DNA from: JABGQS01 sp963666505
Lineage (GTDB): Bacteria > Bacillota > Clostridia > Christensenellales > SZUA-584
Direction: 5' to 3'
DNA: 64,000 bases
Assembly (NCBI GenBank): GCA_963666505.2
Contig: CAXXXL010000003.1
Location: 1,488,001-1,552,000 of the forward strand
Shown in pieces: positions 49,374-58,900 of the stretch (its first letter is position 1; each line of letters opens with the position of its first letter). The notes below the pieces were generated by a model that saw only the letters and a program-made list of their open reading frames with translations, did no database searches and was not told where the DNA came from. A program made the translations under genes and the position numbers.

Positions 49374-52300
49374 TTACGATGCCGGGTTTATCCTGTCTTT
49401 GGCAAGCGAGAGCATCAGCTTGATGCGGTTGAGCTGGTTGACTTCGCTGGCGCCTGGGTCGTAGTCTATCGCCACTATGTTGGCGTGCGAATACTTGGCA
49501 CGCAGCGGCTGTATTACGCCTTTGCCGACTATGTGGTTGGGCAGGCATGCAAAAGGCTGTACGCAGACTATACCGTCGGCGCCTTCCTTTATAAGCTCTG
49601 CCATCTCGCCGGTGAGGAACCATCCTTCGCCCGTCTGGTTGCCTATCGAAAGGAACTCTGAAGCGGACTTTGCCTTGTGGTCTATCGTGCTTGGCGGATA
49701 GAAGCGCTTTGACTTCTCGAGCGCTTTTTTCATAAGGCTGCGTGAATGCTCTATAAACGCCACGGCGATGTTGCCAAAGTGCGCAAACAGCCTTGGTTTG
49801 CCGAGCTTCTCTGATTTGAAGTTGGTATTGTATGCGCAGTAGAGCAGGAAGTCGGTCAGATCCGGCACTTTAACTTCTGCACCTTCTTCTTCAAGAACCC
49901 TTACTATCTCGTTGTTGGCAGTTGGATGATATTTTACAAGTATCTCGCCGACAACGCCGATGACCGGTTTTTTAATATCGTTGATAGGTATGTTATCGAA
50001 TTCTTCTATCATCTCGTGAATGTTGCGCTTATAAACACGATGGTTAAGGCTCTTAACGTTTTCCGCTACTATTTTGCGCCACTTCTGGTATGCTTTTTCT
50101 ACATCGCCCTTTGTCTTCTCGTAAGGGCGCACACCCAATGTAAGGCGGTTCAACAAGTCGCCATAGATTACAGCACGCATCGCACGGCGTATGAAGCTAA
50201 GGCTCATCTTGAAGCCGGGGTGTTTTTCCAGTCCTGCGGCGTTGAGGGATATGACCGGGATGTAGCCGTAGCCGGCATCCGTCAGCGCTTTGCGGATAAG
50301 GCCTATGTAGTTGGACGCACGGCAGCCGCCGCCTGTTTGCGATATGATGCAGGCAAGTTTGTTAGTGTCGTATTTGCCCGATTTTATGGCTTCTATAAGC
50401 TGGCCTGTTACGAGAATAGTCGGGTAGCAGGCATCGTTGTTTACGTATTTTAAACCTTCGTCTACTGCGCCTCTGTCTACGGAGGGCAGTATCTCCAGAT
50501 GGAACCCGGAGGCTTCGAAAGCGGGTTTTAGGAAGTCGAAGTGTATTGGCGACATCTGCGGAGAGATTATCGTATATTCCTTCTTCATATGTTTTTGGAA
50601 CAACACTTTCTTATAACCTGTCGCTTTTTCTTTTATTGCTTTTATTGTGAGACTGCTCTTTTTATCACGCTCCTGCATTGCTGCGGCGAGTGAGCGCAGG
50701 CGTATCTTTATAGCTCCGGTGTTGCTGATCTCGTCTATCTTGATGAGAGTGTATATCTTGCCGTAGGCCGAGAGTATCTCGTTTGTCTGGTCGGTGACGA
50801 CGGCGTCGAGACCGCAGCCAAACGAGTTGAGCTGAACGAGCTCTAGCCCGGGTGTGACTCCGGCAAGGTATGCAGAGGAATATATGCGTGTGTGGTACAT
50901 CCATTGGTCGAGCACACGCAGCGGCTTGTATTCGCCGAGGTGCGCAATGCTCTGCTCCGTCAGCACAGCAAAGCCAAGTGACGTGATTATAGAGCTTATC
51001 CCGTGGTTTATTTCGGGGTCTACGTGATATGGGCGTCCGCTGAGGACTATGGCTTTTAGCTCTCCCTTTTTGACCTGATCTAGTATAAGCTCGCCCTGTT
51101 TTTTTATGTCGTGCTGGAAGGCGGACTTCTCGTGCCATGCGGCGTTGGCGGCACGGCGAATTTGCGAGGCGGGAATGTCCGGGAATTCTTCTGCCAGACG
51201 TTTCTTAAGGCTGTGCAGACTGTCCATAGCCAGAAACGGCATAAGAAGCTCAACTTTATTTTCCTTTATCTCCGTCATGTTGTTCTTTATGTTCTCTGCG
51301 TACGAGGTGACAATAGGGCAGTTGTAGTTATTGGCCGCCTTTCTCACTTCCTTTTTCTCATACGGGATGCAGGGGAAGAATATCTTCTTTACTCCGCTGT
51401 CGATTAGCTTTCGCACAGCACCGTGAGCAAGCTTGGCAGGATAGCAAAGCGACTCGGACGGTATGCTCTCTATGCCTGCGTTGTAGACCTTGCGTGACGA
51501 GCGTGGCGAAATGACCACACTGAAGCCAAGCTGTGTAAAAAACGTGTGCCAGAACGGGTAGTTTTCGTACATACCAAGTACACGGGGGATGCCTATCGTC
51601 CCTCGGGGCGCCTCATCTTCTTTGAGCGATTGGTATGCGAACGTGCGGTTATATGTATATTCGTACATGTCGGGCAGGGTGTTTTTGGCATGTTCGATGC
51701 CCTGACCACGCTCGCACCTGTTGCCGGATATGAATTTACGTCCGTCGCCGAACATGTTTATTGTAAGGCGGCAATTGTTTTCGCATGCGCCGCACCTTGT
51801 ATGTTTTGCTGTAATGACCATGGCTTCCAGTTCTTCTTTGGATATGATGGAAGAGCGGCTGCCGGATTCACACCGGTTTTTAGCTATCATAGCTGAACCG
51901 AAAGCGCCCATCAGCCCTGCTATGTTAGGACGTGTTACCTGTCTGTCTGTTAAGAGCTCTGTAGCACGTAGCACGGCGTCGTTTAGGAACGTGCCGCCCT
52001 GAACCACGATGTTTTCGCCAAGGTCGTCGGAGTTCTTGAGCTTTATAACTTTATACAGAGCGTTTTTAACAACCGAGTAGGAAAGGCCGGCTGATATACC
52101 GCCGAGGGTAGAACCCTCTTTTTGGGCCTGCCGTACTTTAGAGTTCATGAAAACTGTACAGCGGCTGCCAAGATCCATTGGCTGGTCTGCAAAGAGCGCC
52201 TGCTGAGCAAAGTTTTCGACGGAGCTATTTAGCGAAGAAGCGAACGTTTCGAGGAAAGAGCCGCAGCCTGAAGAGCAGGCTTCGTTGAGTATGACTTCGT

Positions 52301-53600
52301 CTATGACTCCGTCTTTGATGCGAAGACACTTCATGTCCTGTCCGCCGATGTCCAGTATGAAATCTATGTTGGGGCGGAAGTGTTTTGCTGCAGTATAGTG
52401 CGCGACAGTCTCAACTTCGCTGGTATCCAGCCTGAATGCTGCACGGGCAAGGTTCTCTCCATAGCCTGTTGAAGAAGCGTTGGCAATGTACGCTCCGTCT
52501 GGCAGTTTGTCATATATGTCCGCAATTATTTTGCGCATGACATCAAGCGGCCTGCCTTTGTTGGAACCGTAATGAGTGTATATGATATCGTTGTTGTCTG
52601 ATATAAGAACGGCTTTAGTAGTAGTCGAGCCTGCGTCTATTCCGAGATAGCACGGCCCGGTATGCTCGCTGATATCGAGCTTGTTTACATCCGCTTCGTT
52701 ATGGCGTTTTGTGAACTCGTCATATTCCTGCTGTGAATTAAACAGAGGGGGAAGCTTGACTATATTGTCTTCGAATGCATAGACCTGGGTAGATTTGCGC
52801 TGCAGCTCCCTTAAAGATACAGTTTCGCCGCTGGACATTATAGCCGCGCCTGCCGCAACGAACATCATCGCATACGGGGCTTCCATTATAGCTTCCGGCT
52901 GCAGATTCAGAGTTTCCACAAAGTGCTTTTTCAGCACAGGCAGAAAGTGAAGAGGACCACCCAGGAATGCTATGTTGCCTCGGATGGGTCGTCCGCATGC
53001 AAGGCCGCTTATCGTCTGATTGACTACTGCCTGAAAAACAGAGGCAGCGATGTCCTGCCTTGCTGCTCCTTCGTTTATAAGCGGCTGGATGTCGCTCTTT
53101 GCGAACACACCGCATCTTGCAGCTATGTCGTATACGTTTGTTGCGTCTGCGGCAAGTTCATCAAGACCCTTTGCATCCGTTTGCAGAAGCGATGCCATCT
53201 GGTCAATAAATGCGCCTGTGCCGCCTGCACACGTTCCGTTCATGCGCTGTTCTGTGCTGCCGGAAAAATAAGTTATCTTTGCGTCTTCGCCGCCGAGTTC
53301 TATTGCAACGTCCGTTTCGGGGATATACTGCTTTACAGCGTTGCTTGCTGCTATTACCTCTTGCACGAAAGACAGAGAAAGCCACTTGCCGACGGAAAGC
53401 CCGCCGGAGCCCGTGACGCATACGGTCATATCGATATCGCCAAGCTCGCTGTACGCTTTATTTATCATGGATGAAACGGCATTTGTAATGTCGCTCATGT
53501 GACGTTCGTAGTAATTGAAAACTAGCTTATCATCTTCGATGACAGCGCATTTTACTGTGGTTGAGCCGATATCCAGCCCCATTTTGTATACTTTGCTCAT
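49374..53600 (-). CDS. Giant 2-hydroxyacyl-CoA dehydratase activase-related protein
   Basis: A 1408-residue fusion. Two BadF/HgdC-type ATPase modules lie in tandem: GLDIGSTTVKCAV with NGTCAGGTGAFIDQ, then LGIDAGSTTTKAVL with NEACSSGCGSFLE. Each has the Cys that coordinates a 4Fe-4S cluster at the subunit interface. The C-terminal half contains CGACENNCRLT, PYHVDPEINHGIS and further segments related to the HgdB-type dehydratase and DUF2229. ATG 53600 has GGGAG upstream. Proteins of this layout are widespread in anaerobes; the reaction is unproven. They may drive ATP-dependent electron transfer. It follows a NUDIX gene but seems monocistronic. Confidence 0.88.
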   Translation of the reverse strand: MSKVYKMGLDIGSTTVKCAVIEDDKLVFNYYERHMSDITNAVSSMINKAYSELGDIDMTVCVTGSGGLSVGKWLSLSFVQEVIAASNAVKQYIPETDVAIELGGEDAKITYFSGSTEQRMNGTCAGGTGAFIDQMASLLQTDAKGLDELAADATNVYDIAARCGVFAKSDIQPLINEGAARQDIAASVFQAVVNQTISGLACGRPIRGNIAFLGGPLHFLPVLKKHFVETLNLQPEAIMEAPYAMMFVAAGAAIMSSGETVSLRELQRKSTQVYAFEDNIVKLPPLFNSQQEYDEFTKRHNEADVNKLDISEHTGPCYLGIDAGSTTTKAVLISDNNDIIYTHYGSNKGRPLDVMRKIIADIYDKLPDGAYIANASSTGYGENLARAAFRLDTSEVETVAHYTAAKHFRPNIDFILDIGGQDMKCLRIKDGVIDEVILNEACSSGCGSFLETFASSLNSSVENFAQQALFADQPMDLGSRCTVFMNSKVRQAQKEGSTLGGISAGLSYSVVKNALYKVIKLKNSDDLGENIVVQGGTFLNDAVLRATELLTDRQVTRPNIAGLMGAFGSAMIAKNRCESGSRSSIISKEELEAMVITAKHTRCGACENNCRLTINMFGDGRKFISGNRCERGQGIEHAKNTLPDMYEYTYNRTFAYQSLKEDEAPRGTIGIPRVLGMYENYPFWHTFFTQLGFSVVISPRSSRKVYNAGIESIPSESLCYPAKLAHGAVRKLIDSGVKKIFFPCIPYEKKEVRKAANNYNCPIVTSYAENIKNNMTEIKENKVELLMPFLAMDSLHSLKKRLAEEFPDIPASQIRRAANAAWHEKSAFQHDIKKQGELILDQVKKGELKAIVLSGRPYHVDPEINHGISSIITSLGFAVLTEQSIAHLGEYKPLRVLDQWMYHTRIYSSAYLAGVTPGLELVQLNSFGCGLDAVVTDQTNEILSAYGKIYTLIKIDEISNTGAIKIRLRSLAAAMQERDKKSSLTIKAIKEKATGYKKVLFQKHMKKEYTIISPQMSPIHFDFLKPAFEASGFHLEILPSVDRGAVDEGLKYVNNDACYPTILVTGQLIEAIKSGKYDTNKLACIISQTGGGCRASNYIGLIRKALTDAGYGYIPVISLNAAGLEKHPGFKMSLSFIRRAMRAVIYGDLLNRLTLGVRPYEKTKGDVEKAYQKWRKIVAENVKSLNHRVYKRNIHEMIEEFDNIPINDIKKPVIGVVGEILVKYHPTANNEIVRVLEEEGAEVKVPDLTDFLLYCAYNTNFKSEKLGKPRLFAHFGNIAVAFIEHSRSLMKKALEKSKRFYPPSTIDHKAKSASEFLSIGNQTGEGWFLTGEMAELIKEGADGIVCVQPFACLPNHIVGKGVIQPLRAKYSHANIVAIDYDPGASEVNQLNRIKLMLSLAKDRINPAS

Positions 53601-53740
53601 GTGTTTTGTCTCCCTTGCTATCAGAGAATCAGTATACATCACACGTGCTTTATAATCAAAGTATAAATCGCTTTTTTAATCAATTGTTTACACAAATGAT
53701 ATTATATACTGGCTTTGGTTACATAAGCATATAATTATAA

Positions 53741-53778
53741 AATAAAAGACAGCACAGGGATGAACTGTGCTGCCTAAA
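53741..53778 (-). terminator. Terminator of the DUF4432 gene
   Basis: CAGCACAG (53750-53757) pairs with CTGTGCTG (53765-53772). On the minus strand it is followed by T-rich sequence. Confidence 0.8.
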
Positions 53779-53789
53779 ATATTTTATTA

Positions 53790-54845
53790 TCAGCCGCTGA
53801 TAAGCTCGTCAAGTTCAGTCTGCCCGTCGACTATGCCAAGTTCGATATCGAAGTTATTTTGTTCGCCCGGCTCTATGAATTTAAGTGTACCCTGTTCTCT
53901 GGCTGTTTTTCTTGAGATAGGAGAAGAGTTGCACGGCTCCATAGCTGCAACATAGTCGCCCTTCTTCATGTGTTTCCACTGAGTAAAGTCACCTAGCTGG
54001 CTTTTCTTGTACTTAAGGTATACTCCAAACCCGAGAACATCGTTATACAAACAGGAGAATACATCGTCGCCTTTTGGCTGCATGTCATAGAAGAACACGT
54101 GCTCCGGGAACTTCGTTTTAGGCTCTTCGAAAACCAAACGCTCATCTACAAATTTTGCAGAAAAGTCGTCCTTTGACCTGACGGCGGCGGGAGTGGTGTA
54201 CATTTTAGTGTCGGGAGATACCAGCGGATGGCTGAAGTTGAAGTGGTAAAGAAGCATGAGCGGAGACTTTTCGAAACCGCAGTTTTCTATAACGTCGTTT
54301 ATCATCACCTTTTTCTCGCCCAGTTTGAAAGATATCTCACGGGTAAGGGTGAGGTTCTCTGCGAAGTATTCGCTTTCCCTTACTTTGCCGCGCACTTTGA
54401 CGACATAGTCGTCGCCTTCCCATTCTTTGTATATTCCAATATCGTCTGCGGGGATGTTATTTATCTTGCCGTGAATACCTAGCTTTTTGCCTTCGTCTTC
54501 GCATGCACCGCCGACGTTGAGCAAACCGCAGGTAGTAAGCAGACCGGCTGTGAAGCTGCGGAAGAAATTCATGCCGTCTTCATCGAAGGAGAAGGGGGAG
54601 ACGACGCCTGTTTTTGACACATGTCCGAAAGCAAACCCTTTGTATTCCGCCCATGCAAGATCCATCCCTCTGTCGGGCAGGATGGTCATATTAAGGCCGC
54701 CGCCGGTTCGTATGTCTATCATACTGACGCCTTTGCCTCTGCCGGTTTTAAGTTCGCAGTACTTTGCATCCGCTATCTGGGAGATATCGCCTACATAGCC
54801 CATTAATTCTTGTTTTGAGTATTCTTTGCCGTAAATCTTTGCCAT
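53790..54845 (-). CDS. DUF4432 / aldose-1-epimerase-like protein
   Basis: A 351-residue protein of the galactose mutarotase-like fold. The N-terminal DIRTGGGLNMTILPDRGMDLAW and the core GLLTTCGLLNVGG match the DUF4432 group. YHFNFSHPLVSPDTK and MEPCNSSPISR follow, where mutarotases keep catalytic His/Glu. It probably interconverts sugar anomers or epimers. It is divergent from the sugar-binding lipoprotein and isomerase genes, with which it likely works. Confidence 0.82.
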   Translation of the reverse strand: MAKIYGKEYSKQELMGYVGDISQIADAKYCELKTGRGKGVSMIDIRTGGGLNMTILPDRGMDLAWAEYKGFAFGHVSKTGVVSPFSFDEDGMNFFRSFTAGLLTTCGLLNVGGACEDEGKKLGIHGKINNIPADDIGIYKEWEGDDYVVKVRGKVRESEYFAENLTLTREISFKLGEKKVMINDVIENCGFEKSPLMLLYHFNFSHPLVSPDTKMYTTPAAVRSKDDFSAKFVDERLVFEEPKTKFPEHVFFYDMQPKGDDVFSCLYNDVLGFGVYLKYKKSQLGDFTQWKHMKKGDYVAAMEPCNSSPISRKTAREQGTLKFIEPGEQNNFDIELGIVDGQTELDELISG

Positions 54846-54991
54846 TGTAGTATTCCTTTCGATAAAATCTCGTTTAGTATCATGTCAGGATAAATGATAT
54901 CACAAACTAAGGCGTTTTTCTATGGCGTTTTCTATTAAAAGAGGAGGGCGTCTATATATTTTCAGCCTGATAAAAAATATCGCAAAACCTA

Positions 54992-55020
54992 TTGTTTATG
55001 AGCCGCCGTTGATATATAAT
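54992..55020 (+). promoter_or_regulatory. Candidate promoter of the sugar-binding protein gene
   Basis: TTGTTT (54992-54997), 17 bases, TATAAT (55015-55020), 30 bases before ATG. The same 205-base gap holds the divergent start of the DUF4432 gene. Confidence 0.55.
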
Positions 55021-55050
55021 AGGCGTGACGATGAAAGAAGGAAGTGAAGC

Positions 55051-56040
55051 ATGACGAAGTTTAGAAAGACGATTTTTTTGGCAGCAGCACTCATGATGAT
55101 GCTTGGTCTTTTCACCGGATGCGGCAGCCATAGCTCTGAAGCTGTTGAGGAATACCTGTCTGAAGCACAGGATGATTCAAAATCTCTTGATGATAATTTG
55201 AAACTGGCATGGTCTCCGCAGGACCGTGATATAGAGTATTTCGAAAAAGTGACTCTTGGTTTCCAGGAATATTGCGACGAGCATGAATATACTGCGCTGA
55301 TCGCTGACCCTACGGGAAGTATGCAGGAGCAGTACAGCGAATTTGAGAACTGGATTGCCATGGAAGCGGACGCTATTGCAGCGGCTCCTATTGACGCAGA
55401 GTACCTTGCGGACATTACAGCTGAAGCGAAGCTTAGCGGCATCATAGTTGCGGGAGTTTACAGAAAGCTGCCGTACGCTGATTTCAACTATACTCTTGAT
55501 GAATATGACCTTGGATATATGATAGGGCAAAACGCACTTAAGTGGATAAATGAGAAACTAAACGGCAGGGCAAATGTACTGCTTATGTTGGATGATTCTG
55601 ACGAGTTTTTAAAAACAAGAGGCAGCGGTATAAAAGCCGCTCTTGAAGAAGCGCAGAGTGTAAGGATAGCCGGTCAGGAGAGCGTTGACAGCGTACCTGA
55701 TGCCAAGGTTACGGCGGAATCTGCCCTCAAAACGTATTTGGGAGTAGATGTGGTGGTATGCATAAGCGACGAGTATGCTTTGGGTGTGCTTGAGGTCGTA
55801 GAAGACCTTGACCTGGACAGCGATGATTTTTATATCGGCGGAGCGGGCTATACAGACGAAGCGGTAAAGGTAATGAACGAGAGCGGGAGTTGTCTGCGTT
55901 CGTCAGTGAATCTTTTTGCATATGAAACGGGCAGGGAACTTGCGGAAATGATGGCAAAAGCCGTAGTGGAAGGCGTAGAAAAGGACGCAAGCTATTTTGA
56001 GCCGGAGAGATATTGGCAGAACGTTTTGCTTTGGAACTAA
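55051..56040 (+). CDS. Sugar-binding substrate-binding lipoprotein (peripla-BP type), orphan
   Basis: A 329-residue lipoprotein with signal peptide and lipobox LFTGC (Cys about residue 24). The mature part has the two-lobed fold of ribose/LacI-type sugar-binding proteins: LGFQEYCDEHEYTALIADP, AIAAAPIDAEYLADIT, VLLMLDDSDEFLKTRGSGIKAAL (in parts) and VDVVVCISDEYALGVLEV. No permease or ATPase gene is nearby, so it either serves an ABC transporter encoded elsewhere or acts as a sensor. GAAGGAAG precedes ATG. The isomerase gene follows after 22 bases. Confidence 0.85.
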   Translation: MTKFRKTIFLAAALMMMLGLFTGCGSHSSEAVEEYLSEAQDDSKSLDDNLKLAWSPQDRDIEYFEKVTLGFQEYCDEHEYTALIADPTGSMQEQYSEFENWIAMEADAIAAAPIDAEYLADITAEAKLSGIIVAGVYRKLPYADFNYTLDEYDLGYMIGQNALKWINEKLNGRANVLLMLDDSDEFLKTRGSGIKAALEEAQSVRIAGQESVDSVPDAKVTAESALKTYLGVDVVVCISDEYALGVLEVVEDLDLDSDDFYIGGAGYTDEAVKVMNESGSCLRSSVNLFAYETGRELAEMMAKAVVEGVEKDASYFEPERYWQNVLLWN

Positions 56041-56062
56041 ACCAGAAAACAGGAGGAAGATT

Positions 56063-57451
56063 ATGATCAAACCCAAAGTTGGATTTATTGTTTACGGTGT
56101 ACACAAGGACGGCTTATGCGATCCAAACGGTCAGCCGTTTATTGATGAGGGAATCGTCTCGGAGGCAAAAAAAGCACTGGAAGAAAACGGGCTGATGCTT
56201 GAATGCCATGATATCGTTGTTGCTTCGAAGAAAGAGGCTAAAGAGGCTCTTGGAAAGTTTAAGCATAACGACGAGATAGATGCTATTGTTTTGTTTACCG
56301 GTACATGGGTGTGGTCGGCGCATATGCTGAGCGCACTGCGTGATTTTGCTAAAACGGGCAAAGCCATCGTGATATGGACACATCCTGGTTCTCAGGGCTG
56401 GAGACCGGTCGGCGGACTGGTGCTGAGTGCAGCACTCAAAGAGATCGGTATAAAATATAGGTTTGTATACGGGAGCGCAAAAACGAAAGAGGATGTCGAC
56501 AAGATCGTCAGCTACTGCACGGCAGGCGCACTTGTAAACAAGCTTAACATGACGACGGCGGCGGCTTTCGGCGGACGTGGCATGGGTCAGAACTGCGGTG
56601 TTGCAGACCCGTCGCAATGGACAAAAGTCTTCGGCGTGGATATAGATACGAGAGACACCACTCAGCTTATTGAAGAAGCAAAAGCGGTAAGCGAAGATGA
56701 AGTGGAAGAATACAGGCTCAGCCTCGGTGAGTGGTTTAAAGAGCTGCCTGAAAAAGATGAAATGACTTCGAAGTCGATAAGGCTTTACCTTGCTATGAAG
56801 AAGATTTTAAAGCAGGAAGAGTTCGACTACTATACGATACAATCCTTTCCCGGCCTTGGCGATGACTACAGCGCAACCTGCCTTATGCAGAGTATGATGC
56901 TAAATGAGCGTCAGGCGACCTCGACGCTTTCGGACTTTAACACGCTGATGTCTACCATACTGCTTAACGAGATAAGTACTGAGGCTATATATTACGGAGA
57001 CCTGCAGCATATAGATAAGGAAAACAAGGAGATAAAGATAATCGGAGACGGCACGATACCTCCGTCGCTGGCAGGCAGGACAAGCGATGGAAAAGCGAGT
57101 TTTGCAGAGCACGGCATACCAACAGAGGGCAAGGCCGGCGGGCTTTCGGTAAGCCTGGTCGCAAAGAGCGGCAACGGAGCGCTTGCACGCTTTGGCAGGG
57201 CGGACGGAAAGTTCCAGATGGTGCTGGCACGCTGCGAGATTTTTGAACCGGACTCTTTCCTTATAGAGGACAGAAAGAACGAGTGCGGTATACCGTTCTG
57301 GCCCCACGCTTTCATAACCGTGGACGCAGACATTGACAGGATGCTGGATGAGTGGAACAGTGAGTATGCGTGCCTTGGATATGGAGACAACCTTGTAGAG
57401 ATTCTTTCAGACTTCTGTGAACTGCTGGACATAGAAGTAATCATCCCGTAA
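56063..57451 (+). CDS. L-fucose/L-arabinose isomerase-family protein
   Basis: A 462-residue ketol-isomerase-like enzyme. FIVYGVHKDG opens the first domain, VLFTGTWVWSAHML and THPGSQGWRPVGGL resemble the substrate-binding region, and LNMTTAAAFGGRGMG is distinctive. ATCLMQSMMLNE holds a possible metal-binding Glu. The family interconverts aldoses and ketoses using Mn2+. The sugar is not known. AGGAGGAAG precedes ATG. It is cotranscribed with the binding protein. Confidence 0.82.
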   Translation: MIKPKVGFIVYGVHKDGLCDPNGQPFIDEGIVSEAKKALEENGLMLECHDIVVASKKEAKEALGKFKHNDEIDAIVLFTGTWVWSAHMLSALRDFAKTGKAIVIWTHPGSQGWRPVGGLVLSAALKEIGIKYRFVYGSAKTKEDVDKIVSYCTAGALVNKLNMTTAAAFGGRGMGQNCGVADPSQWTKVFGVDIDTRDTTQLIEEAKAVSEDEVEEYRLSLGEWFKELPEKDEMTSKSIRLYLAMKKILKQEEFDYYTIQSFPGLGDDYSATCLMQSMMLNERQATSTLSDFNTLMSTILLNEISTEAIYYGDLQHIDKENKEIKIIGDGTIPPSLAGRTSDGKASFAEHGIPTEGKAGGLSVSLVAKSGNGALARFGRADGKFQMVLARCEIFEPDSFLIEDRKNECGIPFWPHAFITVDADIDRMLDEWNSEYACLGYGDNLVEILSDFCELLDIEVIIP

Positions 57452-57471
57452 TCGGGGAAAAGACAATAATA

Positions 57472-57506
57472 ACGGCCGTGGCAATGTGCTGCGGCTGTTT
57501 TTGTTT
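57472..57506 (+). terminator. Terminator after the isomerase gene
   Basis: ACGGCCG pairs with CGGCTGT across TGGCA..TGCTG and is followed by five T. Confidence 0.6.
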
Positions 57507-57626
57507 TCTGCAACAGGCTATTAAGGAGCTTAGTTTACAAATCGTTCTTTTTTAAAAGCTTGATTATACTGGCTAAATAGGAGAAAATAAGATATAATAG
57601 CTCGGACAAAAGTGAGGGTTAATATT

Positions 57627-58889
57627 TTGTTTGAGGTCAAAGACGTCGCTGCAGGAAGCGCCGCAAACAATCATGGTATCAAAAAAGGCGATAAGATAGC
57701 AAGTATAAACGGGCAGCAGTTGATAGATTATATCGATTACGTTTATTTTAGCGCACAGGAAAGGCTTAAGATAAAACTTTTTAGAGATGACCAGCTTTTG
57801 ACTTTCAGGATAAAAAAAGACGATGATGAAGACCTCGGGCTGGATTTTATACAGCCGCTTATGGGCGCAAAAAGGGTGTGCGCAAACAAGTGTATTTTCT
57901 GCTTTGTGGACCAGCTGCCAAGAGGCATGCGGACGAGCCTTTACTTGAAAGACGAAGACTGGCGCTACTCGCTTATCATGGGCAACTACGTCACGATGTC
58001 GTCAATAGATAAAAGCGAGCTGAAGCGGATAATCAAAAGGCGTGTATCGCCGCTGTATATATCCGTTCACACCGTTGATGAAGCGCTGCGCCGCAGAATG
58101 CTGGGCAACGGGAATGCTGTAAAGATCCGCCCGCTGCTAAAGAAACTAAAGCGAAGCGGGATAAGCTTTCACGCACAGGCTGTGGTGTGCCCGGGCGTAA
58201 ACGACGAAGAGAAGCTGGAGGAGACTATAAGTTTCCTTGCGGGGCTGCATCCGGCGTGCAAATCGCTGGCGGTGGTGCCGGTGGGGCTGACGGAATATCG
58301 TGGAAAGCTGGAAGAGATAAAAGCTGTAACAAAGCAGCAGGCGGCTAAAACCGTAAATATGGTTGAAAGATGGCAGCAAGAATGCTTAAATAGAACTGGG
58401 ACACGTTTTGTGTTCGCGGCGGACGAGTATTACATCAAGGCGGGGCTTCCACTGCCGGGATATGAGAGTTATGAAGCCTTTGAACAGATAGAGAACGGCG
58501 TGGGGATGATGACAAAATTCCTGCACGAAGCAGGACAGAGCAGACTTGAAGCAAAAGGACACTTAAGCGTCGCCACCGGAGTGGATGCGTTTGGATTTTT
58601 CAAAGAAATAGCTGACGGGGCGCTGGGCAGGATAGATGTATACAGTGTGTGCAATAAAACGTTCGGCAGCAGCGTCACTGTTTCCGGGCTGCTTGCCGGC
58701 AGGGACTATCTTGAAGCGCTGCGTGGAAAACAGCTGGGGGGAAAACTGCTGATATCTGCGGACAGTTTGAAGGACGGCAAAGTGTTTCTTGACGATATGA
58801 GCCTGGATGAACTGGAAAGCGGGCTGGGAGTGAAGATAATCCCGGTGACAGACGGGTATCACTTTGCACAGGTTATAAACGAGGATTAG
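57627..58889 (+). CDS. DUF512-family PDZ/radical SAM-like protein
   Basis: A 420-residue protein. A PDZ-like domain (about residues 1-60, GSAANNHGIKKGDKIASING) is followed by a radical SAM-like part with CANKCIFCFVDQLP (CxxxCxxC) and a C-terminal DUF512 region with GKLLISADSLKDGKV and VTDGYHFAQV. TTG 57627 is preferred because GAGGG lies 8 bases upstream; a GTG at 57612 overlaps that site. It is located directly before der, an order conserved in clostridia. The reaction is unknown. Confidence 0.88.
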   Translation: MFEVKDVAAGSAANNHGIKKGDKIASINGQQLIDYIDYVYFSAQERLKIKLFRDDQLLTFRIKKDDDEDLGLDFIQPLMGAKRVCANKCIFCFVDQLPRGMRTSLYLKDEDWRYSLIMGNYVTMSSIDKSELKRIIKRRVSPLYISVHTVDEALRRRMLGNGNAVKIRPLLKKLKRSGISFHAQAVVCPGVNDEEKLEETISFLAGLHPACKSLAVVPVGLTEYRGKLEEIKAVTKQQAAKTVNMVERWQQECLNRTGTRFVFAADEYYIKAGLPLPGYESYEAFEQIENGVGMMTKFLHEAGQSRLEAKGHLSVATGVDAFGFFKEIADGALGRIDVYSVCNKTFGSSVTVSGLLAGRDYLEALRGKQLGGKLLISADSLKDGKVFLDDMSLDELESGLGVKIIPVTDGYHFAQVINED

Positions 58890-58900
58890 GGGTATAATGA

